A stretch of 64,000 nt of DNA. Origin: Apoda limacodes (taxonomy: Eukaryota > Arthropoda > Insecta > Lepidoptera > Limacodidae). The translations under genes and the position numbers were made by a program. Shown in pieces: positions 1 through 11,800 of this stretch; positions within the stretch are counted from its first letter, which is position 1; the number at the start of each line of letters is the position of its first letter. The notes beneath the pieces are model-generated. The model was not told where the DNA came from. It did not search any database and saw nothing but the letters and a program-made list of their open reading frames with translations. Location of the stretch: NCBI GenBank assembly GCA_946406115.1, contig OX291541.1:19251908-19315907 (forward strand). The letters are read 5' to 3'.

Positions 1-1552
1 GAAGAAGCTTATTGACGTACAACATAGGTTAAAAATAGAGCAAAACTTTTTTGATGTCCCTTTCTAAGTATCGCTTTTTTGATGTTTACTACCAAATGTT
101 TGGTGGTAAACACAGCTTAAATTATATGTTACACGCTAATGAAGTATTTTCTTGGTGTTTACTGTGTATTATTTTTTACTAAAAACGGCATCGATAATGG
201 TTACTTGCAGTATTTTCGGCTGAAATATCCACATTGAACAAAAATTGTGTGTTGTTATCGTCCTTAGCGATACGCTAATGACTCTTCTATACTATTTACT
301 CTTTCTTCTTATATAAAAATTATCATATAAGTAAGTAGGGAGAAGGGAGTAAGAATGTGTACTACGTATGGATAGGCCGGCTTGACTTAGGACTCTTGGA
401 CTTGTTAGCACTATAGCGATAGCAATCATAGAAACGCTTCTACCAGACGAGTAAAGTTATCTTTTATGAACAAACCTTACCCAGATTGCGTAACTTGTGT
501 TTTTTGTGAAATAATAACGTTTTTGATTGGGTTTTATTTGATTAGAGGCTCTGTGTGTCTTATAAATTGAGTTACATTTTGGTCTCTGCGACGACATTTT
601 TTTATTAATATTACAGAAAGCCGGCAATAGAATAGCATAATGAGAAAGTACTGTATATTTTGCGAGTCCAACACATGCCTTTACAGGATCATAGTATAGT
701 TTATTGATGTTCCTAATTTTTGCAAAATATGTTTGAGTGTTTTTTCGATACATTTTAAAATAAACTGTAATCTCATATTATTAAATTAAACAGTTTTGCT
801 TATTAATAATATTAAAATATATTTTTTAATCTGTCCACGAAATCCGTGATTGCGGAATTCCAATAGGCGTCACAGCGATTTACATTATTACCTGCTACAA
901 AACTGAATAAAAAATAGATTATTCTTACCCGGCTGCAAGGTTATGGTTTTCACGGCTATCTTTGTATGTTTTTTTAATATACTTTATTACCTCATATCGA
1001 TCAAACCACTAAGTGAATTTCGATAATTAATAGTGAACGTAAAAAGTATAGAAGTGTAATGAATGCTTCAAATTGGCCAAACCAAAGAGACGCCGGCTGG
1101 CAGTAAACGAAAACTAGCCCAGCTTAAAAAAAGACGCCGCCGCCACTTTTAGAACTGATGGGAGACAATAACGTAATGACGTAACACATTAACGCTGTTT
1201 TGAGAAAATTTGAAAATAGATTAAGGGGCTAATAGCTGATGTATTCTAGAAATTATAGAAAACTTTCTAAAAATTGCTTAGAATTATTATTGAATCTCTA
1301 AGAAGCACATTTTTGAAATATGCTTTGTGCAAAGAGAAAATAAATAATATCTAGTGGCGACGTTCGTTTGCTGCTATTAGCCCCTTAATAAACATGTAAT
1401 TGAAATTTATAAAACGTTAATTAAATGTCTATTAATGGATTTACCACTTGTATAATATGTTTTGTAATTATATTTATTTTAATGAATAAAAGTGCTTTTA
1501 GTTACCTACTTCTATAAATGTTTTTTTATTTAAACAATAGACCAGTTACATA

Positions 1553-1625
1553 ATAACCATAGGTGACCGCTTAACATCAGGTATACCGTAAGCTACCACC
1601 TTGGTGGTATAAAAAAAACAACAAA
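1553..1625 (+). mobile_element. LINE 3' tail (solo)
   Basis: Contains 'gtgaccgcttaacatcagg', a 'ccgtaagc' hairpin arm, 'ccaccttggtggtat' and a short A-run. This is the same 3' terminus as the CR1/Jockey-type LINE at 46173-48100 (there on the - strand). It is a heavily 5'-truncated insertion with no coding capacity. Confidence 0.65.
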
Positions 1626-2396
1626 ATATATTTTTACAAATTTAGTTAATTTGATAATTAACTAATTTTCTAAAAAATTTTAATTATTATTTTTTGTATG
1701 AATATAGTGGTTTAAAACATGGTTGTGTAGCAGTCCAATGTTACTAAGGATAACTAAATAGTCTTCAAAAAGTAATAATTATTACTGTACCTTATGCCAG
1801 AAAGAAATATATCCAACTACTTTAACAAGTCATGGATATCTTATCTAAGTGCAAATAAAAAACTTTTTGTCTGCTTGTCATGTGGTATCGTTAGAGATTT
1901 GTCAGTGGCCAATCACACAAAATGTTATACACAGTTTGAGATCGGACAGCAAAAGTTCTTTTTGTGCTTGTAGCATTTAAATAGCATTAGCAGTTTTCAA
2001 TAATAATTTTAATTAGAAATTAATCTATTTTTAACTATTTAATTTACTACTCATTTTAGATTTTTTTTTTATTATGTGTTCTTAGAATTTCTTATTAAAT
2101 TGTTATAACTATCAAGTAGCATTATCATTAACTACAAGTGTTTGGTAGCAAACCCAACAGATCCAGAGTGCATATTCAGAAAATCTAGCATAAACCAAAT
2201 TATAGTTAACTTAAATTAAGTTTTTTTTGCACTCAGTTATAGTGGATAAGGAATTCTACATTGAATTCACCCTGACATATTCATGGTCAGGTGTTTTTCT
2301 GATACTAAAATAATAAATAAGAAAATATCTGGGATGGAATTTGGCTAAAAACTTTATAATTGTAAAATTTTATCAATATTGATAATGCATACATAG

Positions 2397-2465
2397 GCTT
2401 CGGTAACCACTTAAAATCAGGTAGACCGTAAGCTTGTTTGCCACCTTGATGGTATAAACAAATAG
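2397..2465 (+). mobile_element. LINE 3' tail (solo)
   Basis: A second short copy of the same LINE 3' end: 'ggtaaccacttaaaatcagg', then 'ccgtaagcttgtttgccacc' and 'gatggtat'. It is more diverged than the copy in the ATRX intron and carries no reverse transcriptase sequence. Confidence 0.65.
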
Positions 2466-3179
2466 TCTTTGAATAACTCATTTGGCAATAAGTGTTATAG
2501 GTGTATATTATTATGATATTTATGTTGTGAAAAATTATTTAACTAGAATTACTTTAAACAATTGTGAGTTCTGACAGCACTTAAATAATTGTTCCATATA
2601 TTATTTTAAAGTAGGTACTTTTTCAAATGTAATAAAAATGCGTGTTAAGAAGAACACAAATAATGATTGTTTATCACTTAGGCGGCACAGAGCTACACGC
2701 TGTAGAGAAAGTTAGGTGAACCCCTATGCCCAGCAGTTGACATCTATGGGCTTTAATGATGATTATAACTACCTTTTACGTTTGTGTTCTGATTTTTTTA
2801 ATATGTGATGGATAAAATGAAACTACCTGAAAATAAACAATATAATTTTAAGTTTGAACAATGAGCCACGATAGTGGACTATAGCCTAACCTCATTCTCA
2901 AAGGAAAGGCATGTGACCCAGCAGCGCAGTGTATAATAGCTGCAGCAAGCAAATATTTACTACTAAACATCCAAACTTTGTATTTTTTGCACTATGATGC
3001 ACACAATAGTTAACTAAACATTTATATACAGTCTTATGAATAGGTGCATAATCATCACCCTCAGCCATGGGGACATGATAGTGATAAGATGCTAAGCACT
3101 AATAGTCCCATATTTTAACAAGGACTTCAGCTCAGGATTGTTCTGAAGCCATTAGCTACAAAACTAAAAGCCCGCTAAG

Positions 3180-3850
3180 TCCAGTTAGTTAGTTAGTTGG
3201 ACTTATGTTTTCCCCACTTAGCCTCATGATAGGGCCATTGTACGTAGGTAACCGGTTCATTTCATTGGTTACTCATACCATCCCAGCTCCGTCCAGAAAT
3301 CAAGGAGGCATCTGATGTTATTCAGCGCCTCTCTCATGGTTTGTGGATTCTTGAGGAGCCTTGTCCGTTGGTCGCTCACGCTTTTGCAATGTAGAACCAC
3401 GTGAGAAGGACTCTCATTGGCTTCCATGTAGCCCCTGCATAGAGGACTGTCAGTAACGCCGATATTGAAAAATGTCGGCGTTACTGTTATTATGCCAACT
3501 ATGTAGCATAGGTTTTTCCTACTAAGTTGTGTAAGTTTGTGCGACAGATTAGCGTCCAAGGATGTGAGAACATTCTTGGTTTGTCTGCAGTCCGTTTGCT
3601 CTGCCCACTGTTTGTTGTGTACTTGTAAGGTTCTGTCATGTAACCACGTTTTTAGTCGTGTAAAAGGTATCGGTACTATTGTTTTGGGTCCTAAAATTTT
3701 AGTGCGCGATCCTCTCTTTGCCAACTGATCTGCCGCATCATTGCCTAGAGACCCACTATGACCACGTATCCATTGAAGAGTAACCCGGTTCATTCATTGG
3801 TCCACTGTTGATGCGGTTGTTATTGAGAGCTTGTAGCCCAGTAGTCCAGT
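3180..3850 (-). mobile_element. Truncated RNase H-bearing LINE, 3' part
   Basis: The - strand reads the end of an RNase H domain ('VTLQWIRGHSGSLGNDAAD') followed by the C-terminal Cys/His region ('DSPLCRGYMEANESPSH') and stops at 3269. It is nearly collinear with the 3' end of the larger copy at 7308-10280, including the tetranucleotide 'ttag' tail at 3184-3199 and the flank 'ggacttatgttttcc'. It lacks about 45 bp of the RNase H region (between 'cggttcattcattgg' and 'tccactgttgatgcgg') and a few codons near 'HCPLNRH', and ends at about 3850. A dead 5'-truncated copy, antisense to PXK. Confidence 0.85.
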
Positions 3851-4961
3851 TAGTAAAGATGTTACAAAAATTAAAAAATTGCCATATGCTCTCTCATGAA
3901 AAGTGTACAATTATTATGAGCTTTGTAGTTTAAGTGTAGACTTTTTTGACTTGACCACAACCATCGCCGTAGCCCCAGAAATAAAATCCTGACTACGGCC
4001 ATGGCTACAACTTATATTCAGTGCACTGGATAACAACTAATTCTAATTATTGAAGCGACTTTAATTACAACCAAATGCAACACACACTAAAAATTCGCAC
4101 AAGTGTTAAAACAATGGTCACTTCCACATTTTTCTAGCATGAAATACAATAAGTAAAAAATCCTAAATTACTAATAACATCAACACACCAACTTGCCAGC
4201 CGTTTGGGATGCCCACTTTTTTTGTGATCAGTTCATCAGGTTTCCAAAGCATATATTGTTCTTTTGAAATATAGGTAGTAGCACCTAGTAAATCTGTAAA
4301 AAAATACATTCCATCTTGGTAGGTAATACTGTGGGATATACTCTATATAATGTGCCGTCGGATCTAAGTGTATGAACACTTTGCCAATGGGTTTTTCAAG
4401 CAGACAGTCGGGTTTTCAAGTAAGGGTTGGGGTGTACAAAAGGGGGCGCTGAGTCTTTTTCTCCATTGGTCCCTTTTAATTACTCTGACCCAAGTAAGGC
4501 TGGAGCGAGGTTTATCTTCAATAGATAGGTACTAACTAGGTAGGACACCTTTTCATTCTCATCTGAGTAAAGAAAAAGGGCAGAGCAGATTCTTCTGATT
4601 TTATTTTTATGTTACGCGAGATAGGTCTCTAGCAAGTAGTCTTCTAATTTTCTAACGCGATTTAAAAGCATAATAAAGACGCAACAATAATTATTTATAA
4701 CATATATCGTTCATATGTTATTATTATGTACCTATCTGTAATTTAAATAAACAAAAAAATGTTTTCAAGGTGCATTCAAAACCCTGCTTGAAACAATGGC
4801 AACTAGTTACTTTAAAATAAGATGGCAGATATATTTTAAAGTAAGAGTAAGAGACATAACTTAATACTGTAATCCGATCAGCAGTTATTTCTTGAACACA
4901 ATACTATGGCAATAAACGCATCAGAGGGGAACGAAACGCGCCTAGAAGCATAGACCAAAAC
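3851..4961. other. Non-coding, nothing recognised
   Basis: No open frame of note, no splice-linked coding segment and no repeat that I can place. AT-rich DNA upstream of PXK. Confidence 0.5.
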
Positions 4962-5225
4962 CGAGTCCCTATATTACTCAACCATGGAATGTACAGCCAC
5001 GGATTACGTGTACAAACAAGCATAGACAAAACCCAGATAATTTGCTAAATTAAAAAAAAATGTTTGTTTGTACACGTAATCCTTTGCCGTACAATACTGC
5101 TCCGTACAAATTTTGATCAGTCAATATTGTACAGCCAAGGATTACGTGTCCATGTACATGAAATACTGCCTGTACAATTCTTGGATCCCAATTATTGGTC
5201 GTACAATCTCGGTAATAGGGACTCG
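4962..5225. mobile_element. Nested palindromic MITE-like element
   Basis: Outer inverted arms: 'cgagtccctatattac' at 4962-4977 against 'gtaatagggactcg' at 5212-5225 (reverse complement, two-base gap). Inside them a second inverted pair, 'ggattacgtgtacaaacaa' near 5000-5018 against 'ttgtttgtacacgtaatcc' near 5065-5085, and a third partial arm at about 5131-5150. There is no coding sequence. It has the structure of a non-autonomous fold-back DNA element, about 0.5 kb upstream of the PXK start codon. Confidence 0.6.
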
Positions 5226-5772
5226 TAACAAATTAGTGTGGAGTTTTGGCGCGAATCTTAAGAAGGAGTGGTGTTTTTTTCTGTTCAATTTTTCTTAATT
5301 CATTTAGTGACTTTCGATGTATATATTTTAGCAAAGTTTTACGAAAGCGTGTTAAGAAGTGTGCCGCGAAGGCTCATGAATAGTGAATTATGAAGAAATA
5401 AGCAGGACATGACGCGCAATGTCTGAGGATCCACACCAAATCTCCCGCCCAATCTTGGGACTTGAAAACGAGGACGCGCGGTAACTCCCGCGCCACGATA
5501 CGATATAATCACAAATTATATAGTATTATGTACAAGATATAATATAATTGACTTTGACTCTGGCAAATGCATAAATGGTCTGCTCAGACCGTGCGAGCCC
5601 ATTATAATATTAAAAAAAAAAAAAAAAAAAAAAAAACAAATTAGTGTACCTGTTTTTTTATGGAGTAAAATGTCACAAAAATAATGGAAAATATATTTTG
5701 ACTTCAAAGAAGTGTAGTACAGAGATAGTGCTATTATAGTTTAATAAATAATTTTGAGTCTTACTAAAAATT
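5226..5772 (+). promoter_or_regulatory. PXK: PXK 5' flank / probable 5' UTR region
   Basis: The 550 bp before the PXK initiator ATG. I cannot locate a transcription start or a convincing core promoter. Visible features are a GC-richer stretch (about 5340-5510), a perfect 14-bp palindrome 'ggtctgctcagacc' (about 5577-5590) and a run of 25 A at 5612-5636, which may be the tail of an old retroposed sequence. Its regulatory role is an inference from position only. Confidence 0.3.
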
Positions 5773-5874
5773 ATGGCCATATTTGAGAAAACATATAGTC
5801 CGAAATCGATTTTAGACGACACTGAAAAACTAATTTGTACCGTACAAAATACGCAAAATGTAAACAAACATACC
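5773..5874 (+). CDS. PXK: PXK exon 1 (start codon)
   Basis: ATG at 5773, preceded by 'aaaatt'. It encodes 34 residues beginning MAIFEKTYSPKSILDDTEK and ends in ACC|GTAAGT, phase 0. The start is chosen because the first residues parallel the mammalian PXK N-terminus and the donor joins in phase to the PX exon. Confidence 0.88.
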
Positions 5875-8800
5875 GTAAGTATTCTGTTCATTTACACTTA
5901 CATATTTAGGCCACGGGCCATCCCGATCAAAATGCTTTTCTATTTATATTTACGTCTAAAGAAAAGTATCATAATGTAAAGTTTAATGTTACCAAGTTTA
6001 GAGAACAGTCGACAGGTTTAGTGACTAATATCTCAATGATAGTTACTCTTCAAATTGTTTATTATCAATTCCAACAACTTACAACTTAATCGTTTTTATT
6101 CTATAATATACAAATAATAAACGTTTTTCTTTTTAATCAATATATTTAAATCACTACCATCCTGTGCAGTGTACTCATGTGGGTTAAATGTACTTTATCT
6201 GCTATTTTTAGACTTAATTTTTTAGGGGTAGAAGAAGAAAAAGTCACAATTCAATTTACAAAATTCTATCTTGTAGAAATAGTTTTCAAGAAATAAAATA
6301 TTGAAAATTCAGTGGCAAAGGATAACTTTAATTTTCACTCGCATATCAAAATAACAATAAATATTATTCAAAATTTTATATCACTTTTGTAATTCTTTTA
6401 TGTTTTAATATAACACTTTAGATTAAGCATATTATTTCAGTAATTAAGTATGTACATACCGATACCTATACAGTATTAAAATATATAGTTTTTTCAAAAG
6501 TTTAAGGATCAAACTAATTGGCTTATTTAAAATAGCTAATAATTTAATTAAATTTTCGTTATTTATAAGAAAGCTTTTTTAAATTATGTATTTTGAAAAC
6601 ATTGTTAATAACTACTTATTTGAAATTGTAATTTTGTTTTGTTTTTGAGTAAAATTTTAAAACATTTTATTTTATGTACTGGAAATTGTTGCTCAGTCTG
6701 GCCCCTAAGTAAGCAGAACTTGTGTTATGGATACCAGGCAACAGATACAAATACATATACATTACTTTTTTTTGTAAATAAATACATATCATACATAAAT
6801 AGCATTAGACTCAAGACAGACACAAATGTTTATCACATAAATGTTTGTCTAGTGTGGGAATCAAACCCACATTCTCTGCACAGCAGCCGCTCACACTATT
6901 AGGTTGTATTTATCAGCAGCAGTAGTTGGAATTGAATCATTTCTACATGCAACTTTTAAAGGAAATCTAAAGTAAAAATTTTGAAATTTTCCGGGCCAAA
7001 TTGACACTAAGCTACACATCAACCTACCTACCTGCACATCAAAAATGACTGCTATTTTATAGTTAATTAATTAGGAATTTTGTAAACTAGGCTCTATAAT
7101 TGTTCCTTAATATAGGTAACGTATAGGTAAGGTACAAATATTATAATCTAAAGTAATATTACAACCAAAACAAACTTCTTTTAAATTTTTGATATACATA
7201 TTAATTCCAATTAACAGTCTTAAGTCCATGACACCCAAATCCATGATTCTAAGTTTTCAATGATATTGGACGTTTGCTGCTCAGTGTTGTGTGTCTGCCG
7301 ATAACCAAGTTAGTTAGTTAGTTGGACTTATGTTTTCCGCACTTAGCCTCATAATAGGGCCATTGTACGTAGGTAACCAATACCTGTCATTGGTTACTCA
7401 TACCATCCCAGCTCCATCCAAAAGTTAAGGAGGCATCTGATGTTATTCAGCGCCTCTCTCATGGTTTGTGGATTCTTAAGGAGCTTTGTCCGTTGGTCGC
7501 TCACGCTTTTGCAATGAAGAACCACGTGAGACTGTGTCTCCTCGGCTTCCATACAGCCCCTGCATAGAGGACTGTCAGTAACGCCGATATTGAAAAAGTG
7601 CCTGTTTAGCGGGCAGTGACCTGTTATTATGGCAACTATGTAGCGTAGGTTTTTCCTGCTAAGTTTTAACAGTTTGTGCGACAGATTTGCATCCAAGGAT
7701 GTAAGAACATTCTTGGTTTGTTTGCAGTCTGTCTGTTCTGCCCACTGTTTGTTCTGTTGTTGTAAGGTTCTGTCACGTAACCATGTTTTGAATTGGATGA
7801 ATGGTATCAGTACAATTGGTTCAGGTCCCATTATTTTAGTGCCCGATCCTCTCTTTGCCAACTCATCTGCCGCATCGTTGCCTAAAGACCCACTATGACC
7901 ACATATCCATTGAAGAGTAACCCGGTTCTTCAATGCAATTTTTTGCAGTTCACAGTGACACTCCAGGATTAGTCCACTGTTGATGCGGTTGTTGTTGAGA
8001 GCTTGTAGCACAGCAGCACTGTCGGAGATGATGCGTATTGATGCATTGCTTATGCCTTCAGACAAGACCGCTGTTGCAGCTCGGGTAATCCCAACACATT
8101 CTGCTTGGAAGATGGTGTTGAGTGCACCCAAGCTCGTTGATATGTTGATGTTCAGGTCATGGGAGAATACTCCTGCGCCTGTTCCTGATTCCGTTTTGGA
8201 GCCATCGGTGTAGATCCTGACTTCATGGATGCCGGAGCTATCCTTTTCTGCCTCATGAAGCTGGATACGGTATTTTTTGTCAAAGACAAAGGTTTTTGTG
8301 ATCATGTCACATGTCGCCTCTATCATCGGAAGCTCGTTTCCCACCGCCTCCTTGAGCCGTGCATGAGTGATTCTGCCATCCCATTTCCAGAGCCCTACTT
8401 TCTGTTGTTGTATAACAAGATGAAGGGGTCTGAGGTTGAGAATGACTTCTAATGCTGTTGTGGGAGTCGTTTTCATACTGCCTGTGGTTGCTAGGCAGGC
8501 AAGACGCTGCAGGCTATGTAGTTTGTTTTTTACTGTGCTTAACTCAGTTCGGGGCCACCAAACTACTGCACCATATGTTATCATGGGTCGTATTATGGCT
8601 GTATAAAGCCATAGGGTTATGGATGGCTTAAGGCCCCATTTCTTGCCTATTAGTCTTCTGCATTGCCAGAAGGTTGTACATGCCCTGGTTATTTTTGTGC
8701 TTGTATTTGACTTCACTTGAAAGGGTAAGCTCAATGTCAAATAGTTTTGGCATGGTAGTTATTTGAATTTTCCTTTTATTTGTGAAAAGGACTAATTCTG

Positions 8801-11800
8801 TTTTGTTGGGGTTTACCGTCAGTTCATGGTGGTGACACCACTCTTCAATGATTCTGAGGGCTAGTTGCATGCGAGTGCAGATAATATTTTCTGAGTTGCC
8901 TTTGATCAGAATGGTAATGTCGTCCGCGTAACCTACTGTGTAGTAGCATCTATCGTTAAGACGTTTCAGCAGATCGTCCACCACAATGTTCCACAGTAAA
9001 GGAGAGAGTACTCCTCATTGTGGGCAGCCTTTGGCTACAATGCTTCTTGTGGTGTTAACTATAAATTGTACTGCTCTTAGCTTCAGAAGTTGATCAATCC
9101 ACCCACTGATGGTTTGTCCGACTCCAAATCTACTAAGAGAGCGGCTGATGCTGTTGAATTTCGTTTTGTCGAACGCTCCTTCGATGTCAATGAAAGCGCC
9201 TAGTGTCATTAGCTTATCAGAGAGGGCTGCTTCTATAGTTCCTACGACAGCGTGTAGGGCTGATTCTGTCGCTCTACCCTTTCTATAAGCATGTTATTTG
9301 CGGTGCATTGGCATGCGCGTTAGTGCACCCTCCCTTAAATATCTATCTGTTAGCCTCTCTAGAGTCTTCAGCAAGAAGGAGGTCAGACTAATTGGCCTGT
9401 AAGATTTCGCTTGTGTGTAGTCAGATTTACCCGGTTTTGGTAAAAATATGACCTTGACTTCTCTCCAGTGGCGAGGTATATAATTGTGAGCTATGGAGGC
9501 TCTAAATATATCAACTAGATGTGGCACAAGTGTTGTTTGTCCCCATTTCAAGAGTGCTGGAAATATGTTGTCCAGGCCAGCAGATTTGAAGGGTTGGAAG
9601 CTTTCGATTGCCCACACAACTCGGCCTGCAGTGACTATGGATTTGGCTATATTCCAGTCTGTAGGGGTTGGTTCTCTGTGTTCCACATTTTCCCAGTTTG
9701 GGTTGTCAGTGACTACACATCCTGGAAAGTGTGTTTTGATAAGCACCTCGCTTATCTTGCTATCAGAGGTCGCATATGTACCATCCTGTTTTTTTATTGA
9801 GCCCAGAGTTCTGTTATTATTTTGTGATAATATTTTTTTCACTCTAGCTGCTTCATTGGTGGAATTGATGTTGTCGCAGAACCGCCGCCAGGATTCACCT
9901 TTGCGATATCTTATGCGTTTCTTGTAATGATACTGGGCTTGTTTATATCGTTCCCAGTCTATTTCAGTTCTTGTGTTTTTGCTTGCATGGTGCAGGCTTG
10001 CTGGTAGCTGTGTTGGATACACGTGGTTAGTGTCTTTATATTATGTTCTAAGTTGTCAGTGCTGTTGGTCATGTCTTTAAAGGTGATTATATCTACCTCA
10101 TATTGAAGAAGGGTCGTGTACCTTGCAACGTCCGTCTTACGTGGGTTACGTTTTGGTTGCTCGTCCTTCTCATGCACTTGTATGGTATAGCAGATTCTCC
10201 TGTGGTCTGCAAAGGATGGTTCAGCGGAGACGTGCCAGTTTGACACAAGATCCGTTGCCCCATGCGGGTAACCAAAACGTCACAAAAGATTGATGGAAGA
10301 AATTAGGACAAGTGGTCGCGGTAATTTCCCCACTCGGTTCTAAGCAAGTACCTAAATGTATACATTATTTGCGGGAATCCCCCGAAATGCGTTTCCTTTT
10401 CAAACATAAAAAATATGTGGGTTGCCATATGTGTAGAAAAGTTAAAGGGCGTTTTGTTGACAAGCATTATACACATACTGCTGACGTAATGATTATCTAG
10501 ACCCCCCCACTCCCCCTTTTAGCAATGAAGAATGAATAAGAATCACAACTTAGCCCATTTGAGCTGATGACGTGTCATGAACAAAAAAAAACGCCAAGAA
10601 GTTGCTATTATAAAAAATATATAATATGTTGCTATAATTGACAAATTATTTGATTTTATATCTGTCCAGCTTTTAGGGCAAAATGTCCAGGTAAATATAT
10701 AAGGCAGAGTCTGGTATTTCTATTAAACCTGGCAAACCTAGTCATGTTGTGTTCAGTTAACGCAAGAAAATTATGTAGTGAATTTTTAGATAGTTTATAT
10801 TATTCACCTTTATATTTAGAAATGTATAATTTTGAAAATTGTTGTTACCGTTGCTGATCTTGGTAACCTGTTTTAGGAATATATATTGAGTGTGCAGAGA
10901 GGAATATGCAAAGAAAACCAGTGGACAATTTCTCGTAGGTACAGGGACTTTGCAGCCCTTCATGCTAGTCTGCAGCAGGCCAATATTGACCTTCCGCTAC
11001 CACCAAAGAAACTTATTGGGAACATGCAACCTTCATTTATTGCTGAAAGGCAAATTGCACTACAGGTTTGCAACTTTTTTTTTCTATCTAAGTTTTTTTA
11101 TGATTCTACATGTCAATCTAACTTTCATGGAAATTTTTAAAAAAGTAACCATTCAAATTGGCTCTATAAATATCAGTACACAAGTAGTATCTATGAGTGT
11201 GATATTTGGACATTTAATACTTGATACTTTAGTCTTGAAATGCTTTAATTTTATGTTCTACAAAAAGAACTATGTTTAAAAAAATCTAATTTTAAATTTT
11301 ATGCTTTTCATTAGTTCACTAAACCAAAAGGTTATTTTGCTATTTTATTATAAATAATTGAGAAACTAACAATATCTCCACGTACTCAAAAAAAACTATA
11401 GTATTAGTTTGTGTGTTGGCTTTTGAAGTTACAGAAAGAACCTAGTAAATAGTGCCGTATTTTTGCTAACGTTACAGCATTGGTGGCTTTATAATAAATT
11501 TATGTAAAACTATTACTTAGCTATTTTATATTCCTTTTCAAGATTTTTTTAAAGAAAAAAATATATTTCAGAATTACATAAACGAAGTTCTGAAACACCC
11601 AGTGTTAGCATTATCATTGCAAGTAAGATGTTTCCTCGATCCAAGCAATTACTCAGCTACAATAGCAGGTAAAGTATCAAAACGTTTTCTATTTACGTCA
11701 TTAAAGCATCCTATTTTCCCCTGCATAGCACATTCAATTATATCACTATATTTGTGAACTTTGGTAATAAATATATTTTTTATAAGCAGACATTGAATGA

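Larger units (their letters stand above)
1..3179. other. Upstream non-coding DNA
   Basis: AT-rich DNA without a credible gene. A 98-codon open frame on the - strand at 457-753 has no recognisable domain or splice context. The only structured pieces are two solitary LINE 3' tails (about 1553-1625 and 2397-2465) and a degraded retroelement-like tail at about 2690-2755 containing the phrase 'tgcccagcagttgacat', a type of sequence common in lepidopteran genomes. I see nothing else. Confidence 0.6.
5875..10876. other. PXK intron 1
   Basis: A 5-kb intron. It holds a tRNA-derived SINE (6690-6906) and a decayed RNase H-bearing LINE on the opposite strand (7308-10280). In 5875-6689, 6907-7307 and 10281-10876 I see only AT-rich sequence without coding potential. 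Confidence 0.75.

Noticed and set aside
457..753. 98-codon - strand open frame
   Set aside because: No homology, splice context or coding-like composition; AT-rich open frames of this size are expected by chance.
3184..3199. Telomere-like 'ttag' repeats (also 7309-7324)
   Set aside because: Lepidopteran telomeres are TTAGG; these are four-base tails at the 3' ends of LINE copies.
9493..9927. 144-codon + strand frame
   Set aside because: Antisense shadow of the LINE reverse transcriptase region on the - strand.
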